From an uncultured Chitinophagales bacterium (GTDB lineage: Bacteria; Bacteroidota; Bacteroidia; Chitinophagales; Chitinophagaceae), in assembly GCA_946886475.1 (NCBI GenBank), contig CAMPIQ010000134.1, positions 1-10,054 of the forward strand: DNA of 10,054 nucleotides. The letters run 5' to 3'. Below the pieces are notes generated by a model. It was not told the DNA's origin and ran no database searches. It saw only the letters and a list, made by a program, of their open reading frames with translations. The translations under genes and the position numbers were made by a program. Shown here in pieces: positions 6,928-10,054 of the stretch. How positions within the stretch are numbered: position 1 is the first letter of the stretch; each line of letters starts with the position of its first letter.

Positions 6928-7088
6928 AGCTGTGAGCTGTAAGCTATGAGCCGCGAGCCGATACCTACAGATCTATATGATCTATTGGTTCGAAGAAAAA
7001 ACATATTGGATTTTGGAATATCTCATAGCTCGAAGCTCATAGCTCGCAGCTCATAGCTCGTAGCTCATAGCTCTCAACTATCCAATAT
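6928..7088. repeat. Heptad-phased AGCTC/AGCTG inverted repeat array
   Basis: The left arm has AGC at 6928, 6935, 6942, 6949 and 6956, exactly 7 bp apart (AGCTGTG, AGCTGTA, AGCTATG, AGCCGCG, AGCCGAT). The right arm has seven AGCTC copies starting at 7027, 7034, 7041, 7048, 7055, 7062 and 7069, again exactly 7 bp apart, mostly alternating AGCTCAT with AGCTCGN. The arms are approximate reverse complements over about 34 bp. The right arm is also bracketed by ATATTGGAT (7003-7011) and ATCCAATAT (7080-7088), and the centre holds a small AGATC/GATCT palindrome (6969-6983). It fills the spacer between the second POT gene and the OPT gene, starting 4 bp past the POT stop. Repeats of this look are, to my knowledge, scattered through Bacteroidetes intergenic DNA; function is unknown. 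There is no coding potential. Confidence 0.8.
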
Positions 7089-7115
7089 TCACTACATTTA
7101 TTCTAAACCAACTGC

Positions 7116-9170
7116 ATGTCTGAAACCAAAACCACTTTCAGGCCTTTTATAGCCCCCGAAGCCAGAATGGCTGAATTCACCATCAAATCCATTTTAACCG
7201 GTGCAGCTTTTGGGATCATTTTTGGGGCGGCAACGGTGTACCTCGCATTAAAAGCGGGATTAACCGTATCTGCTTCCATTCCCATAGCTGTGATAGCCAT
7301 AACGCTGGGAAGGAAATTTTTAAAAACAACGATTCTCGAAAATAATATTATACAGACCACGGGTTCAGCAGGTGAAAGTATTGCTGCCGGAGTGGTATTT
7401 ACACTTCCCGGGTTTTTATTTTTAAGTGAACCTGGCAGTGCAAGTTTCTTTAATTATTTCACCATATTGATACTAGCCATTTTTGGCGGGATACTGGGAA
7501 CACTCATGATGATCCCCCTTAGAAAATCGCTGATTGTTAAGGAGCATGGTATATTACCCTATCCGGAAGGAACCGCCTGTGCTTCCGTTTTGAAAGCGGG
7601 TGAGAAAGGTGGCGATTTTGCGAAGACCGCATTTCTTGGTTTGGGCTTTGCGGCAGTTTATGCATTATTTCAAAAGGTATTTCATGTAATTGCCGGGGTT
7701 CCAAGTTTTGCTACTTCACAGGTCAACAGATTCTTTCCATCAGCAAGGGTAAGCGGAGAAATAACGCCTGAATATTTAGGGGTGGGTTATATCATCGGTC
7801 CCAAAATAGCCGGTGTACTGGTAGCAGGTGGCGTATTAAGCTGGCTGGTGATCATTCCGCTTTTATCATCATTGGTTCCGGGGGAAATGGTAGCGGCGCA
7901 ACTGGTGAAACTGGGTTATATGAAGGACATGGCCGATGCCAGCCTTGGATGGAATGCGGCTACAAAAGGTTTTTCGGATTGGCCGGATGCCATATACCTT
8001 GCTTATGTAAGGCAGATAGGTGCAGGTGCGGTTGCAGCAGGCGGCTTTATTACCCTGATCAAAACAATACCTACTATTATTTCTTCTTTTAAAGGAAGTA
8101 TAGGGTCGCTTAAGAAAAGCGGAGTTGATGGATTGAATGAAGACAAAGTTCCCAGGACTGAAAGAGATCTTTCCATAAAAGTTGTAGGTATAGGGAGTTT
8201 GATTTTGATCTTATGTGTGGCTTTCATGCCTTCAACACTGATCCCAGGGCAGTCAATAGGCGGAAAACTTTTACTGGGTGTGCTGGTCATTATTTTCGGG
8301 GCATTTTTTGTGACCGTATCGTCGCGCATAGTTGGTCTGATTGGTTCTTCAAATAATCCCATCAGTGGTATGACCATTGCCACGCTGATGGGTACCTGTT
8401 TAATTTTCATAGCTGTAAAATGGACCGGCTATTTTTATGAGCCTATGGCACTTGTTGTTGGTGGCATGATCTGTATCGCTGCTGCCAATGCGGGAGCCAC
8501 CTCACAGGATCTTAAAACAGGTTATATCGTTGGTGCCACGCCAAGATACCAGCAGATTGCCCTGTTTGTTGGTGCTATTGTTTCTTCCCTTGCCATTGGC
8601 GCTACGGTTAAAATACTGGATACGCCCACTGCAGAAATGGCAAAACAGGGAATTGAACATGCCATTGGCACATCCACCTATCCTGCACCCCAGGGAACAC
8701 TGATGGCCACACTAATTAAGGGAATCCTTTCTTTCAATCTCGACTGGCAGTTTGTACTGGTGGGTGTTTTCATTGCCATTACTCTGGAATTATGCGGCAT
8801 CAAATCACTTTCATTTGCCGTAGGCGCCTATTTGCCTTTATCAACAACACTGCCCATTTTCATTGGCGGTGTTATAAGAGGAATGGTTGAATGGCGTCAA
8901 AAAAGAAGAGGCGATAAATTGACCGCAGAAGAAGAAGACCTTGGTAAAGGAAATTTATTTGCTACCGGATTGGTTGCAGGCGGGGCCTTAATGGGTGTGC
9001 TGGTTGCCATACTCACCGCCTCTGATATTGGTATTGAAACGTGGAGCAGCGAAAATGGAATTGTAAATGCCATTGGCACCAATGGATATAAATGGCTTGG
9101 TGTGATTTTCTTTACGGTAATGTCGTTCGTGTTGTACAGGATCGGCGTGTCGAAGAGGACGAAGGGTTGA
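7116..9170 (+). CDS. OPT-family oligopeptide transporter
   Basis: A 684-residue polytopic membrane protein of the OPT (oligopeptide transporter) family, whose prokaryotic members import peptides or, in related plant branches, metal chelates. Supporting segments: LKAGLTVSASIP at 45-56, NNIIQTTGSAGES at 76-88 (the most diagnostic motif), PYPEGTACASVLKAGEKG at 148-165, SSNNPISGMTIAT at 411-423, AAANAGATSQDLKTGYIVGA at 455-474, and AVGAYLPLSTTLPIFIGG at 568-585. More than a dozen hydrophobic stretches are spread over the protein, with a charged cytoplasmic-type loop at about 592-612. The length is normal for a bacterial member and the frame is unbroken. ATG 7116 gives the short polar leader and the PFIAPEARMAEFTIK lead-in expected of the family. 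TACATTTA at 7093-7100 is a 7-of-8 match to the Bacteroidetes -7 element, but lies very close to the ATG and lacks a clear partner. Together with the two POT genes it forms a peptide-uptake neighbourhood. Confidence 0.94.
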   Translation: MSETKTTFRPFIAPEARMAEFTIKSILTGAAFGIIFGAATVYLALKAGLTVSASIPIAVIAITLGRKFLKTTILENNIIQTTGSAGESIAAGVVFTLPGFLFLSEPGSASFFNYFTILILAIFGGILGTLMMIPLRKSLIVKEHGILPYPEGTACASVLKAGEKGGDFAKTAFLGLGFAAVYALFQKVFHVIAGVPSFATSQVNRFFPSARVSGEITPEYLGVGYIIGPKIAGVLVAGGVLSWLVIIPLLSSLVPGEMVAAQLVKLGYMKDMADASLGWNAATKGFSDWPDAIYLAYVRQIGAGAVAAGGFITLIKTIPTIISSFKGSIGSLKKSGVDGLNEDKVPRTERDLSIKVVGIGSLILILCVAFMPSTLIPGQSIGGKLLLGVLVIIFGAFFVTVSSRIVGLIGSSNNPISGMTIATLMGTCLIFIAVKWTGYFYEPMALVVGGMICIAAANAGATSQDLKTGYIVGATPRYQQIALFVGAIVSSLAIGATVKILDTPTAEMAKQGIEHAIGTSTYPAPQGTLMATLIKGILSFNLDWQFVLVGVFIAITLELCGIKSLSFAVGAYLPLSTTLPIFIGGVIRGMVEWRQKRRGDKLTAEEEDLGKGNLFATGLVAGGALMGVLVAILTASDIGIETWSSENGIVNAIGTNGYKWLGVIFFTVMSFVLYRIGVSKRTKG

Positions 9171-9183
9171 TTCCAATAAACAA

Positions 9184-9220
9184 ATAGGAAAAGACCGGTT
9201 TTTATTGAGAAAATTCCTAT
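9184..9220. other. Inverted repeat ahead of the RAYT gene
   Basis: ATAGGAA (9184-9190) and TTCCTAT (9214-9220) are perfect reverse complements 23 nt apart, in the 83-bp spacer between the OPT stop and the transposase start. The loop contains ACCGGT followed by a T-run. It may be a weak transcription end for the OPT gene or a structured leader for the RAYT gene. No hairpin of the GTAG type is seen here, so the transposase gene has such elements on its 3' side only. Confidence 0.3.
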
Positions 9221-9253
9221 GGATAGAAATTGGTATTTCATGAGATTGTGCGA

Positions 9254-9754
9254 ATGAAACAAATGGGTAAGAGCATCAGGTTGAAGAATTTTGATTATAG
9301 TTCTTCTAATTCTTACTTTATAACCATTTCCACAAGGAATAAAGAAAAACATTTTGGTGAGATCAGGAATGGCATCATGGGACTTTCAGCTATTGGTAAT
9401 ACTGCAGCCATTTATTTGCAAAAAATACCCGAAATCAGGACTAATGTGTTGTTGGATGAATTCACTGTTATGCCTGATCATATACATTGCATACTTGAAC
9501 TTTTAAATGCTAAATCATCCAAAGAAAATAGGAACAAATTCGGAAAACCAATCTCTAATTCCATTTCTATGATCATAAACAGGTATAAAGGAGCTGTGAA
9601 GAAATGGTGTGATGGTAATAATTTTGAATGTTTTGAATGGCAGGATAAATTTTACGATCATATTATCAGAAATTCCGAAGACCATTGGACCATTAAAAAT
9701 TACATTATAAATAATCCGAAAACCTGGTGGGAAAAATATCATCGAAAATCTTAA
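9254..9754 (+). CDS. REP-associated tyrosine transposase (RAYT, Y1 HUH family)
   Basis: A 166-residue single-strand DNA transposase of the IS200-like Y1 superfamily. Members called RAYTs are single-copy, domesticated-looking genes linked to REP hairpins. Visible marks: RLKNFDYSSSNSYFITISTRN at 9-29 (first beta strand of the fold), the metal-binding HUH motif as PDHIHCILEL at 74-83 (H76 and H78), a helix with INRYKGAVKKW at 108-118 where Tyr111 is the likely nucleophile, and the family C-terminal block DKFYDHIIRNSEDHWTIKNY with IINNPKTWW (131-159). All catalytic residues are present and the frame is intact. Upstream in-frame TTG 9230 adds eight residues without family support; ATG 9254 or ATG 9263 is more likely. 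The gene is followed within 21-230 bp by GTAG-headed hairpins and a tandem repeat, the expected setting for a RAYT. No partner tnpB or IS ends were seen. Confidence 0.92.
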   Translation: MKQMGKSIRLKNFDYSSSNSYFITISTRNKEKHFGEIRNGIMGLSAIGNTAAIYLQKIPEIRTNVLLDEFTVMPDHIHCILELLNAKSSKENRNKFGKPISNSISMIINRYKGAVKKWCDGNNFECFEWQDKFYDHIIRNSEDHWTIKNYIINNPKTWWEKYHRKS

Positions 9755-9774
9755 ATGCACTATGACCTATCTGT

Positions 9775-9798
9775 CATGCCTTGCTACTGCAAGGCATG
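9775..9798. repeat. Perfect 10-bp hairpin just after the RAYT gene
   Basis: CATGCCTTGC (9775-9784) and GCAAGGCATG (9789-9798) form a 10-bp perfect stem with the loop TACT, starting 20 bp past the transposase stop. There is no T-tract after it, so it is not a standard intrinsic terminator. Stem sequence differs from the GGCCATGC hairpin 19 bp further on, but both have a GC-closed tetraloop of 4 nt. On the minus strand the loop region reads GCAGTAGC and so contains GTAG. It may be a REP-type substrate of the neighbouring enzyme or a 3'-end stabiliser for its mRNA. Confidence 0.6.
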
Positions 9799-9816
9799 AA
9801 TAAAATAAGGATTAAT

Positions 9817-9840
9817 GTAGGGCCATGCTATTGCATGGCC
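9817..9840 (+). repeat. GTAG-headed REP-like hairpin (copy 3)
   Basis: GTAG at 9817-9820 directly precedes a perfect 8-bp stem, GGCCATGC (9821-9828) with GCATGGCC (9833-9840), loop TATT. A GTAG-type tetranucleotide at the foot of a hairpin is the hallmark of REP elements recognised by RAYT enzymes, and this one lies 63 bp downstream of an intact RAYT gene in the same orientation. It is the best-formed member of the family in this window. Confidence 0.75.
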
Positions 9841-9884
9841 GATAAATTTTCTAACAATTGAAAAAATTGATATGTTCTTGATAA

Positions 9885-10054
9885 GTTGATATTTAAATAA
9901 TACTGCCATCGATAGCATGGCTCAGATATTGTCCGGAAATACAAAATCAACATAGGTTGATAAAAAGATATTTAAATAGTAGGGCCATCAATAGCATGAC
10001 TCAGATATTGTCCGGAAATACAAAATCAACAAGGTTGATTAAACGATTTTTAAA
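9885..10054 (+). repeat. Tandem repeat with REP-like core, running off the window
   Basis: Unit A (9885-9955, 71 bp) and unit B (9956-10033, 78 bp) are near-identical apart from a 7-bp insertion in B, and a third unit starts at 10034 and is cut by the window end. Each unit begins GTTGAT, passes through ATTTAAATA, a GCCAT...ATGRCTC hairpin core, and the identical stretches CTCAGATATTGTCCGGAAAT and ACAAAATCAACA. The core in B has the GTAG head (9979-9982) with one stem mismatch (9982-9988/9996-10002); in A the head is degenerate but GCCAT (9905-9909) and ATGGC (9917-9921) pair perfectly. At each unit junction ATCAAC and GTTGAT form a 6-bp hairpin with a 3- or 4-nt loop (9946-9961, 10025-10039). 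No coding frame was seen in 9755-10054. Confidence 0.8.

Noticed and set aside
6924..7115. Riboswitch or leader peptide ahead of the OPT gene
   Set aside because: The region is dominated by low-complexity heptad repeats; no conserved riboswitch core or short frame with a start signal was recognised.
8003..8410. Antisense open frames inside the transporter genes
   Set aside because: They lie opposite strongly supported membrane-protein genes, have no recognisable domains, and show the composition expected of shadows.
9230..9253. Earlier TTG start for the transposase
   Set aside because: The eight added residues are not family-like, and two ATG codons (9254, 9263) lie right before the conserved RLKNFDYS block.
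9254..9798. Complete IS200/IS605 insertion sequence
   Set aside because: No tnpB, no left-end hairpin before the gene, and the protein has the RAYT C-terminal block; a single-copy RAYT fits better.
9885..10054. Possible CRISPR array in the terminal repeats
   Set aside because: Units are contiguous 71-78 bp tandem copies with no unique spacers and no cas gene nearby; similarity runs through the whole unit.

Overview
The window looks like a chromosomal segment of a Bacteroidota bacterium, most likely of the Chitinophagaceae type. This is inferred from the moderate G+C, the A/T-rich leaders with little Shine-Dalgarno signal, the paired Bacteroidetes-style POT peptide transporters, and the heptad-phased and GTAG-hairpin intergenic repeats. 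No taxonomic marker gene is present, so the assignment is a judgement, not a measurement.

Layout, left to right. (1) 1-182 has no gene. It holds two GTAG-headed hairpins framed by three copies of a GAATATYGAACA repeat. (2) 183-944 (+) is a metallo-beta-lactamase-fold hydrolase. It converges on, and overlaps by 11 bp, the tryptophan 2,3-dioxygenase gene on the minus strand (934-1971), and a perfect hairpin covers both stop codons. (3) purD (2041-3342, minus) lies upstream of the dioxygenase on the same strand, separated by a 69-nt gap that carries a structured hairpin. (4) A 131-bp A/T-rich divergent spacer leads to three large transporters on the plus strand: two POT/PTR proton-coupled peptide transporters (3474-5222 and 5310-6923, with a clear intrinsic terminator between them) and an OPT-family oligopeptide transporter (7116-9170). 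The OPT gene is preceded by an array of 7-bp-phased AGCTC/AGCTG repeats with inverted arms. (5) An intact REP-associated tyrosine transposase (RAYT, 9254-9754) is followed by about 300 bp of hairpins and a tandem repeat that runs off the window.

Functional reading. The three transporters form a peptide-uptake neighbourhood. A tryptophan-degrading dioxygenase nearby fits an organism living on peptides and amino acids, although purD is a housekeeping purine gene and the grouping may be partly accidental. No sign of a defence system, prophage, CRISPR array or RNA gene was found.

The most interesting signal is the RAYT together with a small family of GTAG-headed GGCCAT/ATGGCY hairpins. Members lie directly downstream of the RAYT, are embedded in a tandem repeat of 71-78 bp, and recur about 9 kb away at the left end of the window. 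This looks like a REP/RAYT system in Bacteroidota. Further points of interest are the animal-like form of the tryptophan dioxygenase and the contrast between the two POT paralogues: a Glu/Lys switch in helix 7, and a membrane-type versus hydrophilic insertion at the same site.
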